Of a stretch of 56,143 nucleotides of DNA, positions 40,240 to 50,377 are shown one piece after another. Below the pieces are notes generated by a model that worked only from the letters and a program-made list of their open reading frames with translations, did not search any database and was not told the DNA's origin. The translations under genes and the position numbers were made by a program. Location of the stretch: positions 1-56,143 of the forward strand of contig NZ_WBMS02000005.1 in assembly GCF_008923205.2 (NCBI RefSeq), in the 5' to 3' direction. The stretch comes from Actinomadura physcomitrii (GTDB lineage Bacteria > Actinomycetota > Actinomycetes > Streptosporangiales > Streptosporangiaceae). Position 1 is the stretch's first letter. Every line of letters starts with the position of its first letter.

Positions 40240-43077
40240 GTGCATGACCGACTCATCGTGCGTGGAGCACGCGAGCACAACCTGAAGGACGTCTCGCTCG
40301 ACCTGCCGCGGGACGCCATGATCGTGTTCACCGGTCTGTCGGGGTCCGGGAAGTCCAGCCTGGCGTTCGACACGATCTTCGCCGAGGGGCAGCGCCGGTA
40401 CGTGGAGTCGCTGTCGGCGTACGCCCGGCAGTTCCTCGGGCAGATGGACAAGCCCGACGTCGACTTCATCGAGGGCCTGTCCCCGGCGGTGTCGATCGAC
40501 CAGAAGTCGACCAGCAAGAACCCCCGGTCGACGGTCGGGACGATCACCGAGGTCTACGACTACCTGCGGCTGCTGTACGCCCGGATCGGGCATCCGCACT
40601 GCCCCGAGTGCGGCCGGCCGATCAGCCGGCAGGCGCCGCAGCAGATCGTCGACCGGGTGCTGGAGCTGGAGGCCGGCACCCGGTTCCAGGTGCTGGCGCC
40701 GGTGATCCGCGGCCGCAAGGGCGAGTACGTCGAGCTGTTCCGCGAGCTGCAGTCCAAGGGCTACTCGCGGGCGCTGGTCGACGGCGCGATGATCCGGCTG
40801 GACGAGCCGCCGAAGCTGAAGAAGCAGGAGAAGCACGACATCTCCATCGTGGTCGACCGGCTCTCGGTGAAGGACACCGCGCGGCAGCGGCTCGCCGACT
40901 CGGTGGAGACCGCGCTCGGCCTCGCGGGCGGGACGATCGTCCTCGACTTCGTCGACCTGCCCGAGGACGACGAGAACCGCACCCGGATGTACTCCGAGCA
41001 CCTGTACTGCCCGTACGACGACCTGTCGTTCGAGGAGCTGGAGCCGCGGTCGTTCTCGTTCAACTCGCCGTACGGCGCCTGCCCCGACTGCACCGGCCTC
41101 GGCACCCGCATGGAGGTCGACCCCGAGCTGGTCATCCCCGACGGGGAGCTGACCCTCGGCGAGGGCGCCATCCAGCCCTGGTCGGGCGGGCACGTCAGCG
41201 ACTACTTCCTGCGCCTGCTGTCGGCGCTGGGCGACGCCATGGGCTTCGACCTGAACACCCCGTGGGAGAAGCTGCCCGCCAAGGCGCGCAAGGCGATCCT
41301 CAACGGGCATGAGACGCAGGTCCACGTCCGGTACAAGAACCGCTACGGCCGGACGCGCTCGTACTACACGGCCTACGAGGGCGTGATCCCCTACATCCAG
41401 CGGCGGCACGCCGAGTCCGAGAGCGACTCCAGCCGGGAGCGGTTCGAGGGCTACATGCGCGAGATCCCCTGCCCGACCTGCGAGGGCGCCCGGCTGAAGC
41501 CGGTCGTCCTGGCGGTCACCATGGGCGGGATGTCGATCGCCGAGGTCGCGGCCATGCCGATCGGCGAGGCCGCGAAGTTCCTGCTGGCGATGGAGCTGAA
41601 CGAGCGCGAGAAGCACATCGCCGAGCGGGTGCTGAAGGAGATCAACGCCCGGCTCGGGTTCCTGCTCGACGTCGGGCTCGACTACCTGACGCTCGACCGC
41701 GCGTCCGCGACGCTGGCGGGCGGCGAGGCGCAGCGCATCCGGCTGGCGACGCAGATCGGGTCCGGGCTGGTCGGCGTGCTGTACGTGCTGGACGAGCCGT
41801 CGATCGGCCTGCACCAGCGCGACAACCACCGGCTGCTGGAGACGCTGGTCCGGCTCCGCGACATGGGCAACACGCTGATCGTCGTCGAGCACGACGAGGA
41901 CACGATCGCCGCCGCCGACTGGGTCGTCGACATCGGCCCGCGCGCCGGCGAGCACGGCGGCGAGATCGTGGTGTCCGGCACGGTGGACGAGCTGCTGACG
42001 TCCGAGCGCTCGCTGACCGGCGCGTACCTGTCGGGCCGCCGGTCGATCGCGGTGCCGGAGATCCGCCGCCCGCGCGCCCGGGGCCGCGAGGTCACGGTGA
42101 AGGGCGCGCAGCAGAACAACCTGCGGAACGTCGACGTGGCGTTCCCGCTCGGCGTGCTGACCGCGGTGACGGGCGTGTCCGGTTCCGGCAAGTCGACGCT
42201 GGTCAACGACATCCTCTACAACGCGCTGGCCAAGCAGCTGAACGGGGCCAAGACCGTCCCCGGCAAGCACAAGCGGGTCAACGGAGTCGACCAGCTCGAC
42301 AAGGTCGTGCACGTCGACCAGTCGCCGATCGGGCGGACGCCGCGCTCCAACCCGGCGACCTACACCGGCGTGTTCGACCACATCCGCAAGCTGTTCGCGC
42401 AGACCACCGAGGCGAAGGTGCGCGGCTACCAGCCGGGCCGGTTCTCCTTCAACGTCAAGGGCGGCCGCTGCGAGAACTGCTCCGGCGACGGCACCATCAA
42501 GATCGAGATGAACTTCCTGCCGGACGTCTACGTCCCGTGCGAGGTGTGCCACGGCGCCCGCTACAACCGGGAGACGCTCGAGGTCCACTACAAGGGCAAG
42601 ACGATCTCCGAGGTGCTCGACATGCCGATCGAGCAGGCCACCGAGTTCTTCGAGCCGATCAAGGCGATCCATCGGCACCTGAAGACGCTGAACGACGTCG
42701 GCCTCGGCTACGTCCGGCTGGGCCAGCCGGCGCCGACGCTGTCGGGCGGCGAGGCGCAGCGCGTCAAGCTGGCCGCCGAGCTGCAGAAGCGCTCCACCGG
42801 CCGGACGATCTACGTGCTGGACGAGCCGACCACCGGCCTGCACTTCGAGGACATCCGCAAGCTCCTCGACGTGCTGAACGGCCTGGTCGACAAGGGCAAC
42901 ACGGTGATCGTGATCGAGCACAACCTCGACGTGATCAAGACGGCGGACTGGATCGTCGACATGGGCCCGGAGGGCGGGTCGCGCGGCGGCACCGTCGTCG
43001 CCACGGGCACGCCCGAGGACGTGGCGAAGGTGGAGGGCAGCCACACCGGCCAGTTCCTCGCCAAGATCCTCGGCTGA
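40240..43077 (+). CDS. uvrA: UvrABC excinuclease subunit A
   Basis: This 945-aa protein has two ABC-type ATPase units. Walker A1 is [16 protein letters not shown] (residues ~28-43) and Walker A2 is [16 protein letters not shown] (~642). Two ABC signatures occur ([20 protein letters not shown] ~488 and [17 protein letters not shown] ~833), with Walker [16 protein letters not shown] (~513). Zinc modules include CPECGRPIS (~123), [11 protein letters not shown] (~410) and CENCSGDG...CEVCHG (~746-772). It recognises DNA lesions with UvrB in nucleotide excision repair. GTG 40240 initiates [17 protein letters not shown], the standard UvrA N terminus. SOS control is likely. Confidence 0.98.
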   Translation: MHDRLIVRGAREHNLKDVSLDLPRDAMIVFTGLSGSGKSSLAFDTIFAEGQRRYVESLSAYARQFLGQMDKPDVDFIEGLSPAVSIDQKSTSKNPRSTVGTITEVYDYLRLLYARIGHPHCPECGRPISRQAPQQIVDRVLELEAGTRFQVLAPVIRGRKGEYVELFRELQSKGYSRALVDGAMIRLDEPPKLKKQEKHDISIVVDRLSVKDTARQRLADSVETALGLAGGTIVLDFVDLPEDDENRTRMYSEHLYCPYDDLSFEELEPRSFSFNSPYGACPDCTGLGTRMEVDPELVIPDGELTLGEGAIQPWSGGHVSDYFLRLLSALGDAMGFDLNTPWEKLPAKARKAILNGHETQVHVRYKNRYGRTRSYYTAYEGVIPYIQRRHAESESDSSRERFEGYMREIPCPTCEGARLKPVVLAVTMGGMSIAEVAAMPIGEAAKFLLAMELNEREKHIAERVLKEINARLGFLLDVGLDYLTLDRASATLAGGEAQRIRLATQIGSGLVGVLYVLDEPSIGLHQRDNHRLLETLVRLRDMGNTLIVVEHDEDTIAAADWVVDIGPRAGEHGGEIVVSGTVDELLTSERSLTGAYLSGRRSIAVPEIRRPRARGREVTVKGAQQNNLRNVDVAFPLGVLTAVTGVSGSGKSTLVNDILYNALAKQLNGAKTVPGKHKRVNGVDQLDKVVHVDQSPIGRTPRSNPATYTGVFDHIRKLFAQTTEAKVRGYQPGRFSFNVKGGRCENCSGDGTIKIEMNFLPDVYVPCEVCHGARYNRETLEVHYKGKTISEVLDMPIEQATEFFEPIKAIHRHLKTLNDVGLGYVRLGQPAPTLSGGEAQRVKLAAELQKRSTGRTIYVLDEPTTGLHFEDIRKLLDVLNGLVDKGNTVIVIEHNLDVIKTADWIVDMGPEGGSRGGTVVATGTPEDVAKVEGSHTGQFLAKILG

Positions 43078-43095
43078 CGGCCGAAGCGCCCGTGC

Positions 43096-43115
43096 GGCGG
43101 GGCCGCGGCCCCGCC
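43096..43115. terminator. GC-rich palindrome after uvrA
   Basis: A perfect 20-bp palindrome (GGCGGGGCC-GC-GGCCCCGCC) starts 18 nt after the uvrA stop and abuts the stop codon of the minus-strand carboxyltransferase remnant. It is plausible as a hairpin terminator for both strands; no U tract is present. Confidence 0.5.
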
Positions 43116-43171
43116 CTACAGCGGGATGTTGCCGTGCTTGCGCGGCTCCGGGATCTCCCGCTTGGTCGGCA
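43116..43171 (-). pseudogene. Acyl-CoA carboxylase beta-subunit, C-terminal stub
   Basis: The minus strand encodes TKREIPEPRKHGNIPL followed by TAG (43118-43116). KHGNIPL-stop is the near-invariant C terminus of propionyl/acetyl-CoA carboxylase beta (AccD/PccB) proteins. Only about 17 codons survive; similarity ends at about 43171, just before the next plus-strand gene. The rest of the ~520-aa gene is absent. Confidence 0.7.
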
Positions 43172-43191
43172 ACGACGGAAGGGGACAAGCC

Positions 43192-43980
43192 ATGGAGATC
43201 GTGACCTCGGCCGACGCCACCCCGATCGCGTTCGAGCGGTCCGGGGAGGGGCCGGTGCTGATCCTGGTGGGCGGGGCGTTCAACGACCGGGGCTCGGCGA
43301 TGCCGCTCGCCGAGCATCTGGAGCCGCGCTTCACCGTCGTCCGCTACGACCGCAGGGGACGCGGCGACAGCGGCGACAACCCGCTCTACGACGTCGCCCG
43401 CGAGATCGAGGACCTGGCCGCGCTGGCCGACACGGTCGGCGGCCGGCCCGGGCTGTTCGGGCTCTCCTCGGGCGGCGCGCTCGCGCTGCGGGCGGTCGCC
43501 GCGGGCGTGCCGGTGTCCCGGGTGGCGGTGTATGAGGTGCCGTTCGTCCCGGACGAGGACGAGGCGCGCGAGCACGCCGCACGCCGGGCCGAGGCGGTCC
43601 GGGCGCTGCTCGACGAGGACCGCCGCGGCGACGCGGTGGTGGAGTTCCTGACCGGGATCGGGCTGCCGCCGGAAATGGCGCAGGGCATGCGGCACGCCCC
43701 GATGTTCCCGGCGCTGGAGGCGATCGCGCACACCCTGCCCTATGACCACGCCGCCATCGCGGCGGACGGCGACGGCACGATCCCGGCCGGCCTGATCGGC
43801 GGGATCACGCTGCCCGCCCTCGTCGCCTGCGGCGGCGCAAGCCCCGAGCCGATGCGGCAGGTCGCGCGGCGGCTCGCGGAACTGCTGCCCGACGGCAGGC
43901 TCGCGGAGCTGGAGGGGCAGACCCACGACGCCGCTCCCGACGTGCTCGCCTCGGCGCTCACCTCCTTCTTCGAGGGCTGA
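43192..43980 (+). CDS. Alpha/beta-fold hydrolase
   Basis: This 262-aa complete hydrolase has LILVGGAFNDRGSAMPLAEH (residues ~23-42, oxyanion loop), the nucleophile elbow GLFGLSSGGALALRAVAAG (GxSxG, Ser ~102) and a late acidic/His pair candidate in LPALVACGGASPEP and ELEGQTHDAAPDVL (His ~246). GGAAGGGGA upstream supports ATG 43192. It is intact although it borders the carboxylase stub. The substrate is unknown. A strong hairpin follows. Confidence 0.88.
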   Translation: MEIVTSADATPIAFERSGEGPVLILVGGAFNDRGSAMPLAEHLEPRFTVVRYDRRGRGDSGDNPLYDVAREIEDLAALADTVGGRPGLFGLSSGGALALRAVAAGVPVSRVAVYEVPFVPDEDEAREHAARRAEAVRALLDEDRRGDAVVEFLTGIGLPPEMAQGMRHAPMFPALEAIAHTLPYDHAAIAADGDGTIPAGLIGGITLPALVACGGASPEPMRQVARRLAELLPDGRLAELEGQTHDAAPDVLASALTSFFEG

Positions 43981-44013
43981 CCGCCCTCTTTCCAGGGCCG
44001 CGCTCGGCCGCAC

Positions 44014-44052
44014 CGGCGCCCGCCGGTCCGCTCGCGGACCTCGCGGGCGCCG
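44014..44052. terminator. Two-tier hairpin terminator
   Basis: Outer arms CGGCGCCCGC (44014-44023) and GCGGGCGCCG (44043-44052) pair perfectly. Inner arms GGTCCGC (44025-44031) and GCGGACC (44034-44040) pair perfectly with a 2-nt turn. It lies 34 nt after the hydrolase stop. No U tract. Confidence 0.7.
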
Positions 44053-44189
44053 TTCGTCCGCGCGCTCCGTCCGTGCTGGATCTCGGGCGCCGCGCCCGCG
44101 CCGGTCGGACCGGGCGGTCTTACGATCGCGGGACCACGGCCCGGGCGGGTCGGTGCGGCGGGCGGCGGGCCGTCCAGGATCATGGGGGC

Positions 44190-44642
44190 ATGACCAACGA
44201 AGTGACGCCCGGAGCCCCGCGCGACGACGCGGGGTCCGCCGGGGCGGCGGGAGTCGGCCGCCGGACGGTGCTGTGCGGCGCGGGCGCGGCGGGCGCGGCG
44301 CTGCTCGCCGCGGGCTGCGCGACGAACCAGAACGAGGAGCCGAAGGACCTGTCCGGCAAGCAGGTCGCGAAGGCGGCGGACATCCCGGTGGGCGGCGGCA
44401 AGGCCTTCGCCGACGCCAAGGTGGTCGTGACGCAGCCGCGGCAGGGCGCGTTCAAGGCGTTCACCGCGATCTGCACGCACCAGGGCTGCCTGGTGAACAA
44501 GGTGTCCAACGGCGTGATCAAGTGCCCCTGCCACGGCAGCGAGTTCACGATCGCCGACGGTTCCGTCGCGCACGGCCCGGCGTCGCGGCCGCTGAAGGAG
44601 TACCCGGTGCAGGTGAAGAACGGCGGCATCGTCATCAGCTGA
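44190..44642 (+). CDS. Rieske [2Fe-2S] lipoprotein, copy 1
   Basis: This 150-aa protein has a twin-arginine, lipoprotein-type signal (GRRTVLCGAGAAGAALLAAG then C; lipobox LAAGC, residues ~23-43). The Rieske domain has both cluster motifs, AICTHQGCLVNK (~94) and KCPCHGSEFTIADG (~112), each giving one Cys-His pair. Tat export fits a cofactor loaded in the cytoplasm. No cytochrome or oxygenase partner is adjacent, so the electron partner is unknown. A homologous copy follows 124 nt downstream. Confidence 0.92.
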   Translation: MTNEVTPGAPRDDAGSAGAAGVGRRTVLCGAGAAGAALLAAGCATNQNEEPKDLSGKQVAKAADIPVGGGKAFADAKVVVTQPRQGAFKAFTAICTHQGCLVNKVSNGVIKCPCHGSEFTIADGSVAHGPASRPLKEYPVQVKNGGIVIS

Positions 44643-44677
44643 ACGGCGCCGGCCGGCCTGTGGAGATCATCGATTTT

Positions 44678-44715
44678 GGTTCGGATTTGAACCGACGCCG
44701 CTTCCGCTCCGTACT
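44678..44715 (+). promoter_or_regulatory. Putative promoter with overlapping palindrome for Rieske copy 2
   Basis: TTGAAC (44687-44692) and CGTACT (44710-44715) are spaced 17 nt as -35/-10. The inverted repeat GGTTC-N6-GAACC (44678-44693) overlaps the -35. A small hairpin, CTCCCTG/CAGGGAG (44714-44733), follows in the leader. This pocket has lower GC than its surroundings, as promoters here often do. Confidence 0.35.
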
Positions 44716-44766
44716 CCCTGGTGACGCAGGGAGATCAGGAACCTAGTTCAGCGGAGGGCGGAGACG

Positions 44767-45297
44767 ATGCCACAGCAGTCCGAGACGCGGGCGGACGCGA
44801 CCGACGAGCGGGCCGAGCCCGCGGCCGTGCAACCGGCCCCGGCGGGCGAGGCCGGGGCGCCCGAGGCCACGGCGCCGGCCGGCGGGTCCCGCCGCGGCCT
44901 GCTCATCGGCGCCGGGCTGGCGGGCGTCGCCGGGCTGGCCGCCGCGTGCGGCGGGTCGTCCGGCGGCGGTGACAGCGCGGACGGCGGCAGCGGCGGCGGG
45001 GGCGGCGGCGGTGGGGCGCTCGCGTCGACCGGCGAGATCCCGGTCGGCGGCGGCAAGGTCTTCGAGTCGGAGAAGGTCGTGGTGACCCAGCCGACGCAAG
45101 GGGAGTTCAAGGCCTTCTCGGCGACCTGCACCCATCGCGGCTGCTCCGTCGGGTCGGTGTCCGGCGGGACGATCAACTGCCCGTGCCACGGTAGCAAGTT
45201 CAAGATCTCCGACGGGTCGGTGGCGCAGCCGCCGGCGGACAAGCCGCTCGCGGAGAAGAAGATCACCGTGCAGGGCGGGAAGATCAGCCTCGCCTGA
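44767..45297 (+). CDS. Rieske [2Fe-2S] lipoprotein, copy 2
   Basis: This 176-aa paralog of the preceding gene has a longer disordered N terminus (~40 aa). The twin-Arg signal is [20 protein letters not shown] followed by the lipobox Cys (~60). A Gly/Ser linker follows, then the Rieske motifs [12 protein letters not shown] (~121) and [14 protein letters not shown] (~139). The two copies share IPVGGGK...VVVTQPxQGxFKAF spacing, so they are tandem duplicates. GGAGGGCGGAG gives a good SD for ATG 44767. The last 14 nt overlap the convergent mscS remnant. Confidence 0.92.
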   Translation: MPQQSETRADATDERAEPAAVQPAPAGEAGAPEATAPAGGSRRGLLIGAGLAGVAGLAAACGGSSGGGDSADGGSGGGGGGGGALASTGEIPVGGGKVFESEKVVVTQPTQGEFKAFSATCTHRGCSVGSVSGGTINCPCHGSKFKISDGSVAQPPADKPLAEKKITVQGGKISLA

Positions 45298-46248
45298 CCG
45301 GCACCGCGCCGGACCCCGTCCGCGCCGGGCCGCCGCCGTTCTCGGCGGCGGCCCGGACGTGGTCGTCGACCTCGCCGCCCCGCATCTCGCGGTCCCGGGC
45401 GCGCGGATCGGCCGCGGCGACGCCGGAGCCGTCGCCGTCCGGTCCGGCGGCGCGGCCCGGCCAGGGCCCGGCGTCGGTGCGGAAGCGGGGGAGCGCCTCG
45501 GGATGGTGCTCGCGGATGTGGGCGATCAGGTGCTCGCGCACGTCGCAGCGCAGGTCCCAGGCGCTCGCCGAGTCCGCGGCGCTGATCAGCGCCCGCACCG
45601 TCACCAGGCCGTTCGGCAGCACGTCCACGGCCTGCAGCATCCATTCGCGCCGGTCCCACAGCGGGTTGTCCTGCAGCATCGCGTACAGCTCGGTGCGCAG
45701 CTCCTCGATCGGGACGGTCCAGTCCACGTGCAGCTCCACCGAGCCGATCACCCGGCTGGTGTGCCGGGTCCAGTTCTCGAACGGCTGCTCGGTGAAGTAG
45801 GAGACGGGCAAGATGAGCCGCCGGTCGTCCCGGAGACGGACGACGACGTACGACAGCGTCAGCTCCTCGACGCGCCCCACTGGCCCTGCACGACCACCAC
45901 CGCCGCGATGCGCATGACGTGCCCGACGATCTCGCCGGAGTGCTCGTCCATGTGCGGGTACGGCATCGCGGTGCTCGCACTGACCACCGCGGCGAACGCG
46001 AAGGCCGGCGCCGCGCAGCGCCGGGCGACCCGGCCGACCTCGGGCCAGTGCCGCGACAGCCGCCCGGCGAGCAGCAGCCGCCCTCCCTCGACGATGATTA
46101 CGGACACCCCGACGACGACGGCGAACGTGATCCAGGCCCACAGCGCGGACACCTGCGGTACGACCCCCTCCGAGCGTGTGAAAAAGCTGACCGAACCTCC
46201 CTTTCCACTCCCATTACGAACATCCACCCGAATGGGGGAGATCTCCAT
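45284..46248 (-). pseudogene. MscS-family mechanosensitive channel, internal deletion plus frameshift
   Basis: From ATG 46248 one frame encodes an N-terminal membrane part ([20 protein letters not shown], later [15 protein letters not shown] and MRIAAVVVV). It then passes straight into VVVVQGQWG, which belongs to the beta-domain of MscS-like channels. The continuation [20 protein letters not shown] and the C-terminal alpha/beta domain are present but one base out of frame (about 45878). About 110-130 residues that normally lie between (including the pore helix TM3) are missing. The frameshift is in a TGGGGC run where one G seems lost. It is not a functional channel as read. Confidence 0.82.
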
Positions 46249-46309
46249 CACCCCAGGCCAGGACGTCCGGGCGCGCCGGGTGTCGGCGGCGCCCACTAGG
46301 CTTCATGAT

Positions 46310-48406
46310 GTGGCAGATCCGGCGACCTACCGACCCGCACCGGGCTCCATTCCGGAATCCCCCGGGGTGTACCGATTCCGCGACGAGCACGGCCGGGTCA
46401 TCTACGTGGGCAAGGCCAAGAGCCTGCGTTCCCGGCTGAACTCCTACTTCGCCGACTTCTCGGCGCTGCACCCGCGAACGCAGACCATGGTGCAGACCGC
46501 GGCCCGGGTCGACTGGACCGTCGTCGGCACCGAGGTCGAGGCCCTCCAGCTCGAATACTCCTGGATCAAGGAGTTCGACCCGCGGTTCAACGTCCGTTAC
46601 CGCGATGACAAGTCCTATCCCTATCTCGCGGTCACCCTCAACGAGGAGTTCCCGAGGGTGATGGTGATGCGGGGCGCCAAACGCAAGGGCGTGCGCTACT
46701 TCGGGCCGTACTCCCACGCGTGGGCGATCAGGGAGACGGTCGACCAGCTCCTGCGCGTGTTCCCCGTCCGCACCTGCAGCGCCGGGGTGTTCAAGCGCCA
46801 GCACCAGCTCGACCGGCCCTGCCTGCTCGGCTACATCGGCAAGTGCTCGGCGCCGTGCGTCGGACGGGTGTCCCCGGACGAGCACCGGCTGCTCGCCGAG
46901 GACTTCTGCGACTTCATGGCGGGCAACACCTCCCGGTTCATCAAGCGCCTCGAACGCGACATGCGCGAGGCCGCCGCGTCCCAGGAGTACGAGCGCGCCG
47001 CCCGGCTCCGCGACGACATCCGCGCGCTGGAGCGGGCGCTGGAGAAGCAGGCGGTCGTGCTCGCCGACACCACCGACTGCGACATGATCGCCTTCGCCGA
47101 GGACGAGCTGGAGGCCGCCGTCCAGGTCTTCTACGTGCGCGGCGGCCGGATCCGCGGGCAGCGCGGCTGGGTGGTCGACAAGGTCGAGGAGGTCACCACC
47201 GCCGACCTCGTCGAGAACTTCCTGATCCAGATCTACGGCGACAGCGAGTCGGTGCCCCGCGAGGTTCTCGTCCCGGCGCTGCCGCCGGACGCCGGCGCGA
47301 TGACCGAGCTGCTCGCCGAGCAGCGCGGCGGGCCCGTCCACCTGCGCGTCCCCCAGCGCGGCGACAAGAGGACGCTGCTGGAGACCGTCGCGCGCAACGC
47401 CCACGAGGCGCTCAAGCAGCACAAGACGCGCCGCGCGTCCGACCTCACCACCCGCAGCCGGGCGCTGCAGGAGATTCAGGAGGCCCTGGAGCTCGACGAG
47501 GCGCCGCTGCGGATCGAGTGCTACGACGTGTCGAACCTGCAGGGCACCAACGTGGTCGCGTCCATGGTCGTCTTCGAGGACGGCCTGGCCCGCAAGAGCG
47601 AGTACCGCCGGTTCACGATCAAGGCGGTCGAGGGGCAGGACGACGTCCGCTCCATTCACGAGGTGATCACCCGGCGGTTCCGGCGCTACCTCGCCGAGAG
47701 CGAGAAGATGGGCGAGCTGGACACCCTCGGCGACCCGGCGGACGGCACCGAGGAGGGCGCGCACCAGCCGATCGACCCGGAGACCGGCAGGCCCCGCAAG
47801 TTCGCCTACCCGCCGCAGCTGGTGCTCGTCGACGGCGGCCCGCCGCAGGTCGCGGCGGCGCAGCGGGCCCTGGAGGAGCTGGGCGTCGACGACATCGCGG
47901 TCTGCGGCATCGCCAAGCGGCTGGAGGAGCTGTGGCTGCCCGGCGAGGACGACCCGGTGATCCTGCCGCGCAACAGCGAGGGCATGTTCCTGGTGCAGCG
48001 GGTCCGCGACGAGGCGCACCGCTTCGCGATCACCTTCCACCGGCAGCGGCGTTCCAAGGCCATGACGGTCAGCGAACTCGATAGTGTTCCGGGTCTGGGC
48101 CCGTCGCGGCGCGCGGCGCTGCTGAAGCACTTCGGCTCGGTGAAGCGGCTGAAGGAGGCCACGCCCGAGCAGGTCGCCGAGGTCCCGGGCATCGGGCCGC
48201 GCAGTGCCGAGGGCATCGTCGCGGCGCTGCACGGCGCGTCCGTCCCGGCGCGCGGTGCCGGCGACGGCCCGGAGGACCGCGGGGCCGCCGCGGACGGCGC
48301 GGCCCGGTCGCGGGACGGGGCCGGTGGAGGCCGGGCGGCCGACGGGGGCCGCGAGGCCGACGGGGGCCGCGAGGCCGACGGGGAGCACGGGGGGAAGCGG
48401 ACATGA
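46310..48406 (+). CDS. uvrC: UvrABC excinuclease subunit C
   Basis: This 698-aa protein has an N-terminal GIY-YIG nuclease ([20 protein letters not shown], residues ~14-33, then [14 protein letters not shown]), a UVR motif (~205-240, [20 protein letters not shown]), an RNase H-like endonuclease domain ([20 protein letters not shown], ~403) and a C-terminal (HhH)2 domain ([20 protein letters not shown]). UvrC makes both incisions in nucleotide excision repair. GTG 46310 starts the family N terminus; there is no obvious SD. The last ~50 residues are disordered and repetitive. The stop overlaps the rapZ ATG. Confidence 0.97.
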   Translation: MADPATYRPAPGSIPESPGVYRFRDEHGRVIYVGKAKSLRSRLNSYFADFSALHPRTQTMVQTAARVDWTVVGTEVEALQLEYSWIKEFDPRFNVRYRDDKSYPYLAVTLNEEFPRVMVMRGAKRKGVRYFGPYSHAWAIRETVDQLLRVFPVRTCSAGVFKRQHQLDRPCLLGYIGKCSAPCVGRVSPDEHRLLAEDFCDFMAGNTSRFIKRLERDMREAAASQEYERAARLRDDIRALERALEKQAVVLADTTDCDMIAFAEDELEAAVQVFYVRGGRIRGQRGWVVDKVEEVTTADLVENFLIQIYGDSESVPREVLVPALPPDAGAMTELLAEQRGGPVHLRVPQRGDKRTLLETVARNAHEALKQHKTRRASDLTTRSRALQEIQEALELDEAPLRIECYDVSNLQGTNVVASMVVFEDGLARKSEYRRFTIKAVEGQDDVRSIHEVITRRFRRYLAESEKMGELDTLGDPADGTEEGAHQPIDPETGRPRKFAYPPQLVLVDGGPPQVAAAQRALEELGVDDIAVCGIAKRLEELWLPGEDDPVILPRNSEGMFLVQRVRDEAHRFAITFHRQRRSKAMTVSELDSVPGLGPSRRAALLKHFGSVKRLKEATPEQVAEVPGIGPRSAEGIVAALHGASVPARGAGDGPEDRGAAADGAARSRDGAGGGRAADGGREADGGREADGEHGGKRT
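48338..48384 (+). repeat. 18-bp in-frame tandem repeat at the 3' end of uvrC
   Basis: GCCGACGGGGGCCGCGAG occurs at 48338 and 48356, with a partial third copy from 48374. It encodes repeated ADGGRE units in the disordered UvrC tail. The length is a multiple of 3, so copy-number change would keep the frame. Confidence 0.85.
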
Positions 48407-49281
48407 CCAGCGAATCAAAGATTCCGGACATCGTCATCGTCACGGGGATGTCGGGGGCGGGCCGCAGCACCGCGGCCAAGTCCCTGGAGGACCTCGACTG
48501 GTACGTGGTCGACAACCTGCCGCCCGGGCTGCTGGCCACCATGGCCGACCTCGGCGGCCGGGTGAAGGACGCGGTGCCGCGCATCGCCGTCGTGGTCGAC
48601 GTGCGCAGCCGCGCGTTCACCGACGACCTGCACTCCTCGATCGCCGAGCTGGAGGCGCGCGGCGTCCACCCTCGCGTCGTGTTCCTGGAGGCGAGCGACG
48701 CCGATCTCGTGCGCCGTTTCGAGAGCGTCCGGCGCCCGCACCCGCTGCAGGACGACGGCCGCCTCGTCGACGGCATCGCCCGCGAGCGCGAGCTCGTCCG
48801 GGAGGTCCGCGCCGAGGCCGACCTGGTGATCGACACCAGCGGGCTGAACGTCCACGAGCTGCGCAACAAGATCATCGGGTTCTTCGGCAACGACACCGGC
48901 GAGTCCAGCCTGCGCGCCACCGTCGTGTCGTTCGGCTACAAGTACGGGCTGCCGGTCGACGCCGACCTCGTCGTCGACTGCCGGTTCCTGCCGAACCCGC
49001 ACTGGGTGCCCGAGCTGCGGCCGAAGACCGGCCGGGACGCCGCCGTCCGCGACTACGTGCTCGGCCAGCGCGGCGCCAAGGAGTTCCTCGATGCCTACGC
49101 CGAGGTGCTCCGGCTGCTCGCCAACGGGTACGAGCGCGAGGGCAAGCACTACGTCACGCTCGCCGTGGGATGCACCGGCGGCAAACACCGTAGTGTGGCC
49201 ATGGCGGAACAGATCGCCGCCCGGCTGCGGGACGAGGGCATCGAGGTGCAGGTCGCCCACCGTGACCTCGGCCGCGAATGA
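48403..49281 (+). CDS. rapZ: RapZ-family P-loop RNase adapter / nucleotide-binding protein
   Basis: This 292-aa protein has the P-loop [20 protein letters not shown] (residues ~9-28) immediately followed by [16 protein letters not shown], and a C-terminal phosphate/ligand site [20 protein letters not shown] (~262-281). In E. coli RapZ controls glmZ sRNA and glucosamine-6-phosphate synthesis. In Gram-positives the role is less clear, but the rapZ-yvcK-whiA cluster is conserved. ATG overlaps the uvrC stop (ATGA). Confidence 0.95.
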   Translation: MTSESKIPDIVIVTGMSGAGRSTAAKSLEDLDWYVVDNLPPGLLATMADLGGRVKDAVPRIAVVVDVRSRAFTDDLHSSIAELEARGVHPRVVFLEASDADLVRRFESVRRPHPLQDDGRLVDGIARERELVREVRAEADLVIDTSGLNVHELRNKIIGFFGNDTGESSLRATVVSFGYKYGLPVDADLVVDCRFLPNPHWVPELRPKTGRDAAVRDYVLGQRGAKEFLDAYAEVLRLLANGYEREGKHYVTLAVGCTGGKHRSVAMAEQIAARLRDEGIEVQVAHRDLGRE

Positions 49282-49327
49282 GACCCGCGGCGCCGCGGGG
49301 TCCCGGACGGAGAGGGAAGCGAACGCG

Positions 49328-50317
49328 TTGAAGCCCCTCGGCCCGAAGGTCGTCGCGCTCGGCGGCGGCCACGGCCTGTACGCCTCGCTGTCGGCGCTGC
49401 GGCGCGTCACCGACCGGCTCACCGCCGTCGTCACCGTCGCCGACGACGGCGGCTCCAGCGGCCGGCTCCGCCGCGAGCTCGGCGTCCTGCCGCCCGGCGA
49501 CCTGCGGATGGCGCTCGCCGCGCTGTGCGGCGACGACGAGTGGGGCCAGACCTGGCGCGACGTCGTCCAGCACCGGTTCCGCAGCGAGGGCGACCTGCAG
49601 GGGCACGCGGTCGGCAACCTGCTGATCGTCGCGCTGTGGGAGCTGCTCGGCGGCGACGCCCCGGACGGCGCGCCCGGCGGGGCCGCGCCCGGCTCCACCG
49701 TCGCCGGGCTCGACTGGGTCGGCCGGCTGCTCGGCGCGCACGGCCGGGTCCTGCCGATGGCGGCCGTCCCGATGGACATCGTCGCCGAGGTCCGCGGCGC
49801 CGACCCGGCCCGCCCCGACCAGATCACCTACGTCAAGGGGCAGGTCGCGTGCGCCAGCACCCCCGGCTCCGTGCTCGGCGTCTCGCTCGTCCCCGCCGAC
49901 CCGCCCGCCTGCCCCGAGGCGCTCGCCGCCGTCGACGACGCCGACTGGATCGTGTTCGGCCCCGGCTCCTGGTTCACCAGCGTCCTGCCGCACCTGAAGG
50001 TCCCCGCGCTCGCCCGCGCGCTCACCTCCAGCCGCGCCCGCCGCGTCGTCGCGCTGAACCTCGCGCCGCAGCCCGGCGAGACCGACGACTTCTCCCCCCA
50101 GACGCATCTGGAGGTCCTCCAGGCGCACGCCCCCGACCTGCGCGTCGACGTCGTCCTCGCCGACGAGGGCGTGGTGGACGACCCCGACGCGCTCGACAAG
50201 GCCGTCCAGCGGCTCGGCGGCCGCCTCGTGCTGTCCCAGGTCGCCGCCGACGACGGCTCGCCGCGTCATGAACCCGCCCGCCTGGCCCAAGCCTTCGTAC
50301 AGATATTCAGTGAGTGA
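49328..50317 (+). CDS. yvcK: YvcK/CofD-like gluconeogenesis factor
   Basis: This ~329-aa protein has VVALGGGHGLYASLSALRRV (nucleotide-binding GGG loop, residues ~8-27), VVTVADDGGSSGRLRRELGV (~35) and DWIVFGPGSWFTSVLPHLKV (~205), all YvcK hallmarks. YvcK binds UDP-sugars and links carbon metabolism to peptidoglycan precursor supply. TTG 49328 has GAGAGGG at about 10 nt; GTG 49262, overlapping rapZ, is an alternative adding 22 residues. The rapZ-yvcK-whiA order is conserved. Confidence 0.93.
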   Translation: MKPLGPKVVALGGGHGLYASLSALRRVTDRLTAVVTVADDGGSSGRLRRELGVLPPGDLRMALAALCGDDEWGQTWRDVVQHRFRSEGDLQGHAVGNLLIVALWELLGGDAPDGAPGGAAPGSTVAGLDWVGRLLGAHGRVLPMAAVPMDIVAEVRGADPARPDQITYVKGQVACASTPGSVLGVSLVPADPPACPEALAAVDDADWIVFGPGSWFTSVLPHLKVPALARALTSSRARRVVALNLAPQPGETDDFSPQTHLEVLQAHAPDLRVDVVLADEGVVDDPDALDKAVQRLGGRLVLSQVAADDGSPRHEPARLAQAFVQIFSE

Positions 50318-50377
50318 CGACCCGGCGGGCCGCGATCGGCCAGACTGCTGGAAGTCCGAGAGGGGGAGGGTTCATCT

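Noticed and set aside
39877..44013. 1,378-aa minus-strand frame opposite uvrA
   Set aside because: Its residues mirror uvrA codons and no motif is present. Strong sense-strand domains define the real gene.
44660..44746. 28-codon ORF between the two Rieske genes
   Set aside because: It covers a low-GC promoter-like pocket with a palindrome, has no SD and no coding signature.
45359..46309. In-frame N-terminal extension of uvrC by about 317 residues
   Set aside because: It is antisense to the mscS remnant. The family N terminus begins at GTG 46310.
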